Positions 21,240 to 30,806 of a DNA stretch of 64,000 bases are shown here, piece by piece (position 1 is the first letter of the stretch; every line of letters starts with the position of its first letter). Position numbers and translations under genes: made by a program. The stretch is from Eukaryota sp. TZLM1-RC (lineage: Eukaryota > Metamonada: BaSk clade). A model generated the notes under the pieces. That model ran no database searches and was not told the DNA's origin. It saw nothing but the letters and a program-made list of their open reading frames with translations. The DNA lies in assembly GCA_040285825.1 (NCBI GenBank), contig JAUPSS010000009.1, positions 744,001-808,000 on the forward strand, in the 5' to 3' direction.

Positions 21240-21992
21240 ATGAAATCTACACACGTACTACATCCGTCCCTTGCTTCTATGGAAGTGGATGATGTTCTGT
21301 TGTTCCTACAACAGTGGAAGGTGTACTCTTCTGTTACACCGAAAAAGGACCTTGTTCCAGCAAGGCTCCTCGTTGACCCCTTCTTGTTAGAATCATTGGT
21401 TCTCACAAGACCTGGGGTCGATTCATCCGATGAGGTGTTTCTGGATCATTTAAGATCCTCCACCTCGTTTTCCTCGTACGAAGAATTCAACTTGGGGATG
21501 TCTGAGTTGAAGGTTGATGTCCGTAAGGGCGACGTCCGTGAACGTATGTCCTGCTACCTGAGACGTTTTCTTCAGGCGAAAAGCAGGGCTTCCGGACTGA
21601 AACAGCCTGACTCAGCCTTCATGATCAGGTTCGCCAAGGGTATTCTTCCATTAGGACTGCAGAAATCTCTGATTTCTCGAATTCGGGATGAGGTATTCCC
21701 GATTTTCCTACATTGGTAAATACCGCAGAGGATGAACTACTTGATTGCACGCGAGTAGCTTCTTGGAACAGCTCTTCAAAGACTGTTTCTGAAAATACCG
21801 ACTCTGTGCGTCAAGCTGGTATGAAGTCTCGTTCATCCCATAGGTCTCGCAATTTGACTGAAGGGACATGTTTCCAAATGTCACCAGAAAGGTCATCTAG
21901 CTCGTGATTGCCCCTCAAAAGTTAAGCACGAAGTCAATCATTTACGCCACGTGCCTCAGTATCTCACAAATCCCCTTTCTTCATTATGCTAA
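21240..21992 (+). pseudogene. gag: Gag-like, unit 12 (two frameshifts)
   Basis: Q-R-P, TRP-G. A missing C near 21698 and an extra C near 21874 disrupt the frame; the second falls inside the zinc knuckle. Its LTR also has an extra T, and the purine tract before it an extra A. Confidence 0.7.
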
Positions 21993-22199
21993 ATGGTTCA
22001 CGAAACTGTTGAAAGAAAAATGGGAAGAAGTAGTGTTGTTGTTACTGATTAACTATCTTGCTAGACAGATGAGGAATTTAAATGATGACGTGGCACTTGT
22101 TCAAAAACAAGTATTTCTATTAATAAATCTCTTTTTCTTTCTTTATTTCTTTTGGTATTTCTGCCTAACGGCATCAATAATTATTGGCCCTCATTGCAG

Positions 22200-22953
22200 A
22201 TGAAATCTACACACGTACTACATCCGTCCCTTGCTTCTATGGAAGTGGATGATGTTCTGTTGTTCCTACAACAGTGGAAGGTGTACTCTTCTGTTACACC
22301 GAAAAAGGACCTTGTTCCAGCAAGGCTCCTCGTTGACCCCTTCTTGTTAGAATCATTGGTTCTCACAAGACCTGGGGTCGATTCATCCGATGAGGTGTTT
22401 CTGGATCATTTAAGATCCTCCACCTCGTTTTCCTCGTACGAAGAATTCAACTTGGGGATGTCTGAGTTGAAGGTTGATGTCCGTAAGGGCGACGTCCGTG
22501 AACGTATGTCCTGCTACCTGAGACGTTTTTCTTCAGGCGAAAAGCAGGGCTTCCGGACTGAAGATGCCTGACTCAGCCTTCATGATCACGTTCGCCAAGG
22601 GTATTCTTTCATTAGGACTGCAGAAATCTCTGATTTCTCGAATTCGGGATGAGGTATTCCCCGATTTTCCTACATTGGTAAATACCGCAGAGGATGAACT
22701 ACTTGATTGCACGCGAGTAGCTTCTTGGAACAGCTCTTCAAAGACTGTTTCTGAAAATACCGACTCTGTGCGTCAAGCTGGTATGAAGTCTCGTTCATCC
22801 CATAGGTCTCGCAATTTGACTGAAGGGACATGTTTCAAATGTCACCAGAAAGGTCATCTAGCTCGTGATTGCCCCTCAAAAGTTAAGCACGAAGTCAATC
22901 ATTTACGCCACGTGCCTCAGTATCTCACAAATCCCCTTTCTTCATTATGCTAA
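22200..22953 (+). pseudogene. gag: Gag-like, unit 13 (one frameshift)
   Basis: M-T-S, TRP-G. An extra T near 22527 ends the first part at 22571; the rest is open from 22564 with an intact zinc knuckle. The LTR has two extra T. Confidence 0.7.
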
Positions 22954-23159
22954 ATGGTTCACGAAACTGTTGAAAGAAAATGGGAAGAAGTAGTGTTGTT
23001 GTTACTGATTAACTATCTTGCTAGACAGATGAGGAATTTAAATGATGACGTGGCACTTGTTCAAAAACAAGTATTTCTATTAATAAATCTCTTTTCTTTC
23101 TTTTATTTCTTTTGGTATTTCTGCCTAACGGCATCAATAATTATTGGCCCTCATTGCAG

Positions 23160-23916
23160 ATGAAATCTACACACGTAATACATCCGTCCCTTGCTTCTAT
23201 GGAAGTGGATGATGTTCTGTTGTTCCTACAACAGTGGAAGGTGTACTCTTCTGTTACACCGAAAAAGGACCTTGTTCCAGCAAGGCTCCTCGTTGACCCC
23301 TTCTTGTTAGAATCATTGGTTCTCACAAGACCTGGGGGTCGATTCATCCGATGAGGTGTTTCTGGATCATTTAAGATCCTCCACCTCGTTTTCCTCGTAC
23401 GAAGAATTCAACTTGGGGATGTCTGAGTTGAAGGTTGATGTCCGTAAGGGCGACGTCCGTGAACGTATGTCCTGCTACCTGAGACGTTTTTCTTCAGGCG
23501 AAAAGCAGGGCTTCCGGACTGAAACAGCCTGACTCAGCCTTCATGATCAGGTTCGCCAAGGGTATTCTTCCATTAGGGACTGCAGAAATCTCTGATTTCT
23601 CGAATTCGGGATGAGGTATTCCCCGATTTTCCTACATTGGTAAATACCGCAGAGGATGAACTACTTGATTGCACGCGAGTAGCTTCTTGGAACAGCTCTT
23701 CAAAGACTGTTTCTGAAAATACCGACTCTGTGCGTCAAGCTGGTATGAAGTCTCGTTCATCCCATAGGTCTCGCAATTTGACTGAAGGGACATGTTTCAA
23801 AATGTCACCAGAAAGGTCATCTAGCTCGTGATTGCCCCTCAAAAGTTAAGCACGAAGTCAATCATTTACGCCACGTGCCTCAGTATCTCACAAATCCCCT
23901 TTCTTCATTATGCTAA
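23160..23916 (+). pseudogene. gag: Gag-like, unit 14 (four frameshifts)
   Basis: VIHP and Q-R-P variant. The most damaged unit: extra bases in homopolymers near 23333 (G), 23487 (T), 23575 (G) and 23800 (A), plus two in the LTR, giving a 963-bp period. Confidence 0.7.
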
Positions 23917-24120
23917 ATGGTTCACGAAACTGTTGAAAGAAAATGGGAAGAAGTAGTGTTGTTGTTACTGATTAACTATCTTGCTAGACAGATGAGGAAT
24001 TTAAATGATGACGTGGCACTTGTTCAAAAACAAGTATTTCTATTAATAAATCTCTTTTCTTTCTTTATTTCTTTGGTATTTCTGCCTAACGGCATCAATA
24101 ATTATTGGCCCTCATTGCAG

Positions 24121-24874
24121 ATGAAATCTACACACGTACTACATCCGTCCCTTGCTTCTATGGAAGTGGATGATGTTCTGTTGTTCCTACAACAGTGGAA
24201 GGTGTACTCTTCTGTTACACCGAAAAAGGACCTTGTTCCAGCAAGGCTCCTCGTTGACCCCTTCTTGTTAGAATCATTGGTTCTCACAAGACCTGGGGTC
24301 GATTCATCCGATGAGGTGTTTCTGGATCATTTAAGATCCTCCACCTCGTTTTCCTCGTACGAAGAATTCAACTTGGGGATGTCTGAGTTGAAGGTTGATG
24401 TCCGTAAGGGCGACGTCCGTGAACGTATGTCCTGCTACCTGAGACGTTTTCTTCAGGCGAAAAGCAGGGCTTCCGGACTGAAACAGCCTGACTCAGCCTT
24501 CATGATCAGGTTCGCCAAGGGTATTCTTCCATTAGGACTGCAGAAATCTCTGATTTCTCGAATTCGGGATGAGGTATTCCCCGATTTTCCTACATTGGTA
24601 AATACCGCAGAGGATGAACTACTTGATTGCACGCGAGTAGCTTCTTGGAACAGCTCTTCAAAGACTGTTTCTGAAAATACCGACTCTGTGCGTCAAGCTG
24701 GTATGAAGTCTCGTTCATCCCATAGGTCTCGCAATTTGACTGAAGGGACATGTTTCAAAATGTCACCAGAAAGGTCATCTAGCTCGTGATTGCCCCTCAA
24801 AAGTTAAGCACGAAGTCAATCATTTACGCCACGTGCCTCAGTATCTCACAAATCCCCTTTCTTCATTATGCTAA
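24121..24874 (+). pseudogene. gag: Gag-like, unit 15 (frameshift in zinc knuckle)
   Basis: Q-R-P, TRP-G. Open through the capsid-like part; an extra A near 24757 falls inside the zinc knuckle and ends the frame at 24789. Confidence 0.7.
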
Positions 24875-25079
24875 ATGGTTCACGAAACTGTTGAAAGAAA
24901 ATGGGAAGAAGTAGTGTTGTTGTTACTGATTAACTATCTTGCTAGACAGATGAGGAATTTAAATGATGACGTGGCACTTGTTCAAAAACAAGTATTTCTA
25001 TTAATAAATCTCTTTTTCTTTCTTTATTTCTTTGGTATTTCTGCCTAACGGCATCAATAATTATTGGCCCTCATTGCAG

Positions 25080-25832
25080 ATGAAATCTACACACGTACTA
25101 CATCCGTCCCTTGCTTCTATGGAAGTGGATGATGTTCTGTTGTTCCTACAACAGTGGAAGGTGTACTCTTCTGTTACACCGAAAAAGGACCTTGTTCCAG
25201 CAAGGCTCCTCGTTGACCCCTTCTTGTTAGAATCATTGGTTCTCACAAGACCTGGGGTCGATTCATCCGATGAGGTGTTTCTGGATCATTTAAGATCCTC
25301 CACCTCGTTTTCCTCGTACGAAGAATTCAACTTGGGGATGTCTGAGTTGAAGGTTGATGTTCGTAAGGGGGACGTCCGTGAACGTATGTCCTGCTACCTG
25401 AGACGTTTTCTTCAGGCGAAAAGCAGGGCTTCCGGACTGAAGATGCCTGACTCAGCCTTCATGATCACGTTCGCCAAGGGTATTCTTTCATTAGGACTGC
25501 AGAAATCTCTGATGTCTCGAATTCGGGATGAGGTATTCCCCGATTTTCCTACATTGGTAAATACCGCAGAGGATGAACTACTTGATTGCACGCGAGTAGC
25601 TTCTTGGAACAGCTCTTCAAAGACTGTTTCTGAAAATACCGACTCTGTGCGTCAAGCTGGTATGAAGTCTCGTTCATCCCATAGGTCTCGCAATTTGACT
25701 GAAGGGACATGTTTCAAATGTCACCAGAAAGGTCATCTAGCTCGTGATTGCCCCTCAAAAGTTAAGCACGAAGTCAATCATTTACGCCACGTGCCTCAGT
25801 ATCTCACAAATCCCCTTTCTTCATTATGCTAA
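25080..25832 (+). CDS. gag: Gag-like, unit 16 (intact)
   Basis: Full length. M-T-S, TRP-G, with a private I-to-M change in LISRIRD shared with units 17 and 20. There is one extra T in the LTR only. Confidence 0.75.
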   Translation: MKSTHVLHPSLASMEVDDVLLFLQQWKVYSSVTPKKDLVPARLLVDPFLLESLVLTRPGVDSSDEVFLDHLRSSTSFSSYEEFNLGMSELKVDVRKGDVRERMSCYLRRFLQAKSRASGLKMPDSAFMITFAKGILSLGLQKSLMSRIRDEVFPDFPTLVNTAEDELLDCTRVASWNSSSKTVSENTDSVRQAGMKSRSSHRSRNLTEGTCFKCHQKGHLARDCPSKVKHEVNHLRHVPQYLTNPLSSLC

Positions 25833-26037
25833 ATGGTTCACGAAACTGTTGAAAGAAAATGGGAAGAAGTAGTGTTGTTGTTACTGATTAACTATCTTGC
25901 TAGACAGATGAGGAATTTAAATGATGACGTGGCACTTGTTCAAAAACAAGTATTTCTATTAATAAATCTCTTTTCTTTCTTTATTTCTTTTGGTATTTCT
26001 GCCTAACGGCATCAATAATTATTGGCCCTCATTGCAG

Positions 26038-26791
26038 ATGAAATCTACACACGTACTACATCCGTCCCTTGCTTCTATGGAAGTGGATGATGTTCTGTTG
26101 TTCCTACAACAGTGGAAGGTGTACTCTTCTGTTACACCGAAAAAGGACCTTGTTCCAGCAAGGCTCCTCGTTGACCCCCTTCTTGTTAGAATCATTGGTT
26201 CTCACAAGACCTGGGGTCGATTCATCCGATGAGGTGTTTCTGGATCATTTAAGATCCTCCACCTCGTTTTCCTCGTACGAAGAATTCAACTTGGGGATGT
26301 CTGAGTTGAAGGTTGATGTCCGTAAGGGCGACGTCCGTGAACGTATGTCCTGCTACCTGAGACGTTTTCTTCAGGCGAAAAGCAGGGCTTCCGGACTGAA
26401 GATGCCTGACTCAGCCTTCATGATCACGTTCGCCAAGGGTATTCTTTCATTAGGACTGCAGAAATCTCTGATGTCTCGAATTCGGGATGAGGTATTCCCC
26501 GATTTTCCTACATTGGTAAATACCGCAGAGGATGAACTACTTGATTGCACGCGAGTAGCTTCTTGGAACAGCTCTTCAAAGACTGTTTCTGAAAATACCG
26601 ACTCTGTGCGTCAAGCTGGTATGAAGTCTCGTTCATCCCATAGGTCTCGCAATTTGACTGAAGGGACATGTTTCAAATGTCACCAGAAAGGTCATCTAGC
26701 TCGTGATTGCCCCTCAAAAGTTAAGCACGAAGTCAATCATTTACGCCACGTGCCTCAGTATCTCACAAATCCCCTTTCTTCATTATGCTAA
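26038..26791 (+). pseudogene. gag: Gag-like, unit 17 (one frameshift)
   Basis: M-T-S with the LMSRIRD variant. An extra C near 26176 splits the frame near residue 46; the downstream part, including the zinc knuckle, is open. Confidence 0.7.
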
Positions 26792-26995
26792 ATGGTTCAC
26801 GAAACTGTTGAAAGAAAATGGGAAGAAGTAGTGTTGTTGTTACTGATCAACTATCTTGCTAGACAGATGAGGAATTTACATGATGACGTGGCACTTGTTC
26901 AAAAACAAGTATTTCTATTAATAAATCTCTTTTCTTTCTTTATTTCTTTGGTATTTCTGCCTAACGGCATCAATAATTATTGGCCCTCATTGCAG

Positions 26996-27750
26996 ATGAA
27001 ATCTACACACGTACTACATCCTTCCCTTGCTTCTATGGAAGTGGATGATGTTCTGTTGTTCCTACAACAGTGGAAGGTGTACTTTTCTGTTACACCGAAA
27101 AAGGACCTTGTTCCAGCAAGGCTCCTCGTTGACCCCTTCTTGTTAGAATCATTGGTTCTCACAAGACCTGGGGTCGATTCATCAGATGAGGTGTTTTTGG
27201 ATCATTTAAGATCCTCCACCTCGTTTTCCTCGTACGAAGAATTCAACTTGGGGATGTCTGAGTTGAAGGTTGATGTCCGTAAGGGCGACGTCCGTGAACG
27301 TATGTCCTGCTACCTGAGACGTTTTCTTCAGGCGAAAAGCAGGGCTTCCGGACTGAAACAGCCTGACTCAGCCTTCATGATCAGGTTCGCCAAGGGTATT
27401 CTTCCATTAGGACTGCAGAAATCTCTGATTTCTCGAATTCGGGATGAGGTATTCCCCCGATTTTTCCTACATTGGTAAATACCGCAGAGGATGAACTACT
27501 TGATTGCACGCGAGTAGCTTCTTGGAACAGCTCTTCAAAGACTGTTTCTGAAAATACCGACTCTGTGCGTCAAGCTGGTATGAAGTCTCGTTCATCCCAT
27601 AGGTCTCGCAATTTGACTGAAGGGACATGTTTCAAATGTCACCAGAAAGGTCATCTAGCTCGTGATTGCCCCTCAAAAGTTAAGCACGAAGTCAATCATT
27701 TACGCCACGTGCCTCAGTATCTCACAAATCCCCTTTCTTCATTATGCTAA
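26996..27750 (+). pseudogene. gag: Gag-like, unit 18 (two frameshifts)
   Basis: Q-R-P, KVY-F. Extra C and extra T close together near 27455-27467 shift the frame; the zinc knuckle part is open from 27472. Confidence 0.7.
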
Positions 27751-27954
27751 ATGGTTCACGAAACTGTTGAAAGAAAATGGGAAGAAGTAGTGTTGTTGTT
27801 ACTGATTAACTATTTTGCTAGACAGATGAGGAATTTAAATGATGACGTGGCACTTGTTCAAAAACAAGTATTTCTATTAATAAATCTCTTTTCTTTCTTT
27901 ATTTCTTTGGTATTTCTGCCTAACGGCATCAATAATTATTGGCCCTCATTGCAG

Positions 27955-28707
27955 ATGAAATCTACACACGTAATACATCCGTCCCTTGCTTCTATGGAAG
28001 TGGATGATGTTCTGTTGTTCCTACAACAGTGGAAGGTGTACTCTTCTGTTACACCGAAAAAGGACCTTGTTCCAGCAAGGCTCCTCGTTGACCCCTTCTT
28101 GTTAGAATCATTGGTTCTCACAAGACCTGGGGTCGATTCATCCGATGAGGTGTTTCTGGATCATTTAAGATCCTCCACCTCGTTTTCCTCGTACGAAGAA
28201 TTCAACTTGGGGATGTCTGAGTTGAAGGTTGATGTCCGTAAGGGCGACGTCCGTGAACGTATGTCCTGCTACCTGAGACGTTTTCTTCAGGCGAAAAGCA
28301 GGGCTTCCGGACCGAAACAGCCTGACTCAGCCTTCATGATCAGGTTCGCCAAGGGTATTCTTCCATTAGGACTGCAGAAATCTCTGATTTCTCGAATTCG
28401 GGATGAGGTATTCCCCGATTTTCCTACATTGGTAAATACCGCAGAGGATGAACTACTTGATTGCACGCGAGTAGCTTCTTGGAACAGCTCTTCAAAGACT
28501 GTTTCTGAAAATACCGACTCTGTGCGTCAAGCTGGTATGAAGTCTCGTTCATCCCATAGGTCTCGCAATTTGACTGAAGGGACATGTTTCAAATGTCACC
28601 AGAAAGGTCATCTAGCTCGTGATTGCCCCTCAAAAGTTAAGCACGAAGTCAATCATTTACGCCACGTGCCTCAGTATCTCACAAATCCCCTTTCTTCATT
28701 ATGCTAA
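27955..28707 (+). CDS. gag: Gag-like, unit 19 (intact)
   Basis: Full length. VIHP, Q-R-P, with a private L-to-P change before the Q (SG-P-KQ). Its preceding LTR carries the TATTTTGC variant shared with units 8 and 21. Confidence 0.75.
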   Translation: MKSTHVIHPSLASMEVDDVLLFLQQWKVYSSVTPKKDLVPARLLVDPFLLESLVLTRPGVDSSDEVFLDHLRSSTSFSSYEEFNLGMSELKVDVRKGDVRERMSCYLRRFLQAKSRASGPKQPDSAFMIRFAKGILPLGLQKSLISRIRDEVFPDFPTLVNTAEDELLDCTRVASWNSSSKTVSENTDSVRQAGMKSRSSHRSRNLTEGTCFKCHQKGHLARDCPSKVKHEVNHLRHVPQYLTNPLSSLC

Positions 28708-28911
28708 ATGGTTCACGAAACTGTTGAAAGAAAATGGGAAGAAGTAGTGTTGTTGTTACTGATTAACTATCTTGCTAGACAGATGAGGAATTTAAATGAT
28801 GACGTGGCACTTGTTCAAAAACAAGTATTTCTATTAATAAATCTCTTTTCTTTCTTTATTTCTTTGGTATTTCTGCCTAACGGCATCAATAATTATTGGC
28901 CCTCATTGCAG

Positions 28912-29664
28912 ATGAAATCTACACACGTACTACATCCGTCCCTTGCTTCTATGGAAGTGGATGATGTTCTGTTGTTCCTACAACAGTGGAAGGTGTACTC
29001 TTCTGTTACACCGAAAAAGGACCTTGTTCCAGCAAGGCTCCTCGTTGACCCCTTCTTGTTAGAATCATTGGTTCTCACAAGACCTGGGGTCGATTCATCC
29101 GATGAGGTGTTTCTGGATCATTTAAGATCCTCCACCTCGTTTTCCTCGTACGAAGAATTCAACTTGGGGATGTCTGAGTTGAAGGTTGATGTCCGTAAGG
29201 GCGACGTCCGTGAACGTATGTCCTGCTACCTGAGACGTTTTCTTCAGGCGAAAAGCAGGGCTTCCGGACTGAAGATGCCTGACTCAGCCTTCATGATCAC
29301 GTTCGCCAAGGGTATTCTTTCATTAGGACTGCAGAAATCTCTGATGTCTCGAATTCGGGATGAGGTATTCCCCGATTTTCCTACATTGGTAAATACCGCA
29401 GAGGATGAACAACTTGATTGCACGCGAGTAGCTTCTTGGAACAGCTCTTCAAAGACTGTTTCTGAAAATACCGACTCTGTGCGTCAAGCTGGTATGAAGT
29501 CTCGTTCATCCCATAGGTCTCGCAATTTGACTGAAGGGACATGTTTCAAATGTCACCAGAAAGGTCATCTAGCTCGTGATTGCCCCTCAAAAGTTAAGCA
29601 CGAAGTCAATCATTTACGCCACGTGCCTCAGTATCTCACAAATCCCCTTTCTTCATTATGCTAA
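28912..29664 (+). CDS. gag: Gag-like, unit 20 (intact)
   Basis: Full length. M-T-S, LMSRIRD and a private L-to-Q change in AEDEQLD. Confidence 0.75.
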   Translation: MKSTHVLHPSLASMEVDDVLLFLQQWKVYSSVTPKKDLVPARLLVDPFLLESLVLTRPGVDSSDEVFLDHLRSSTSFSSYEEFNLGMSELKVDVRKGDVRERMSCYLRRFLQAKSRASGLKMPDSAFMITFAKGILSLGLQKSLMSRIRDEVFPDFPTLVNTAEDEQLDCTRVASWNSSSKTVSENTDSVRQAGMKSRSSHRSRNLTEGTCFKCHQKGHLARDCPSKVKHEVNHLRHVPQYLTNPLSSLC

Positions 29665-29868
29665 ATGGTTCACGAAACTGTTGAAAGAAAATGGGAAGAA
29701 GTAGTGTTGTTGTTACTGATTAACTATTTTGCTAGACAGATGAGGAATTTAAATGATGACGTGGCACTTGTTCAAAAACAAGTATTTCTATTAATAAATC
29801 TCTTTTCTTTCTTTATTTCTTTGGTATTTCTGCCTAACGGCATCAATAATTATTGGCCCTCATTGCAG

Positions 29869-30621
29869 ATGAAATCTACACACGTAATACATCCGTCCCT
29901 TGCTTCTATGGAAGTGGATGATGTTCTGTTGTTCCTACAACAGTGGAAGGTGTACTCTTCTGTTACACCGAAAAAGGACCTTGTTCCAGCAAGGCTCCTC
30001 GTTGACCCCTTCTTGTTAGAATCATTGGTTCTCACAAGACCTGGGGTCGATTCATCCGATGAGGTGTTTCTGGATCATTTAAGATCCTCTACCTCGTTTT
30101 CCTCGTACGAAGAATTCAACTTGGGGATGTCTGAGTTGAAGGTTGATGTCCGTAAGGGCGACGTCCGTGAACGTATGTCCTGCTACCTGAGACGTTTTCT
30201 TCAGGCGAAAAGCAGGGCTTCCGGACTGAAACAGCCTGACTCAGCCTTCATGATCAGGTTCGCCAAGGGTATTTTTCCATTAGGACTGCAGAAATCTCTG
30301 ATTTCTCGAATTCGGGATGAGGTATTCCCCGATTTTCCTACATTGGTAAATACCGCAGAGGATGAACTACTTGATTGCACGCGAGTAGCTTCTTGGAACA
30401 GGTCTTCAAAGACTGTTTCTGAAAATACCGACTCTGTGCGTCAAGCTGGTATGAAGTCTCGTTCATCCCATTGGTCTCGCAATTTGACTGAAGGGACATG
30501 TTTTAAATGTCACCAGAAAGGTCATCTAGCTCGTGATTGCCCCTCAAAAGTTAAGCACGAAGTCAATCATTTACGCCACGTGCCTCAGTATCTCACAAAT
30601 CCCCTTTCTTCATTATGCTAA
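29869..30621 (+). CDS. gag: Gag-like, unit 21 (intact)
   Basis: Full length and the last gag of the array. VIHP, Q-R-P with GIF-P, SWN-R and a private R-to-W change in SSH-W-SRN. It shares LTR and N-terminal variants with unit 19, two units away. Confidence 0.75.
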   Translation: MKSTHVIHPSLASMEVDDVLLFLQQWKVYSSVTPKKDLVPARLLVDPFLLESLVLTRPGVDSSDEVFLDHLRSSTSFSSYEEFNLGMSELKVDVRKGDVRERMSCYLRRFLQAKSRASGLKQPDSAFMIRFAKGIFPLGLQKSLISRIRDEVFPDFPTLVNTAEDELLDCTRVASWNRSSKTVSENTDSVRQAGMKSRSSHWSRNLTEGTCFKCHQKGHLARDCPSKVKHEVNHLRHVPQYLTNPLSSLC

Positions 30622-30639
30622 ATGGTTCACGAAACTGTT

Positions 30640-30661
30640 GAAAGAAAATGGGAAGAAGTAG
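30640..30661 (+). other. Polypurine tract before the closing LTR
   Basis: A purine-rich run (GAAAGAAAATGGGAAGAAG with a single T) ends directly at the LTR start. The same tract precedes every LTR except the first. This is the expected plus-strand primer site of an LTR retrotransposon and supports the LTR border. Confidence 0.7.
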
Positions 30662-30802
30662 TGTTGTTGTTACTGATTAACTATCTTGCTAGACAGATGA
30701 GGAATTTACATGATGACGTGGCACTTGTTCAAAACCAAGTATTTCTATTAATAAATCTCTTTTCTCTCTTTACTTCTTTGGTATTTCTGCCTAACGGCAT
30801 CA
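30662..30802 (+). repeat. Right terminal LTR (141 bp)
   Basis: Same length as the first LTR and, like it, carries the CTCTCTTTA variant absent from the internal LTRs. It ends GGCATCA and is followed at once by CAAT (30803-30806), then non-array sequence. Confidence 0.85.
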
Positions 30803-30806
30803 CAAT

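Larger units (their letters stand above)
10545..30802 (+). mobile_element. Tandem array of 21 LTR-gag retrotransposon units plus closing LTR
   Basis: A head-to-tail array with a period of 957 bp (956-963 in units with indels). Each unit has a 141-bp LTR that starts TGTTG and ends ATCA, a short leader, a 250-codon gag-like ORF and a purine-rich tract next to the following LTR. LTR starts: 10545, 11502, 12459, 13417, 14374, 15331, 16288, 17245, 18201, 19158, 20115, 21075, 22034, 22994, 23957, 24915, 25873, 26832, 27791, 28748, 29705 and the closing one at 30662. CAAT flanks the block on both sides. No protease, reverse transcriptase, RNase H or integrase is encoded, so it resembles the TR-GAG class of non-autonomous LTR elements, here multimerised through shared LTRs. 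The units differ at only a few per cent of positions. Confidence 0.88.

Noticed and set aside
10690-30035. A 61-codon reverse-strand ORF repeated in every array unit
   Set aside because: It is antisense to the gag frame and preserved only because the units are near-identical; no domain, and no independent conservation can be seen.
10545-30802. Reading the array as a cellular zinc-knuckle gene family
   Set aside because: TG..CA repeats, a purine tract at each repeat border, a conserved leader and an outer 4-bp duplication fit an LTR retroelement better.
10545-30802. CRISPR-like or prokaryotic repeat array
   Set aside because: Units are coding, 957 bp long, without unique spacers, and the surroundings are eukaryotic.
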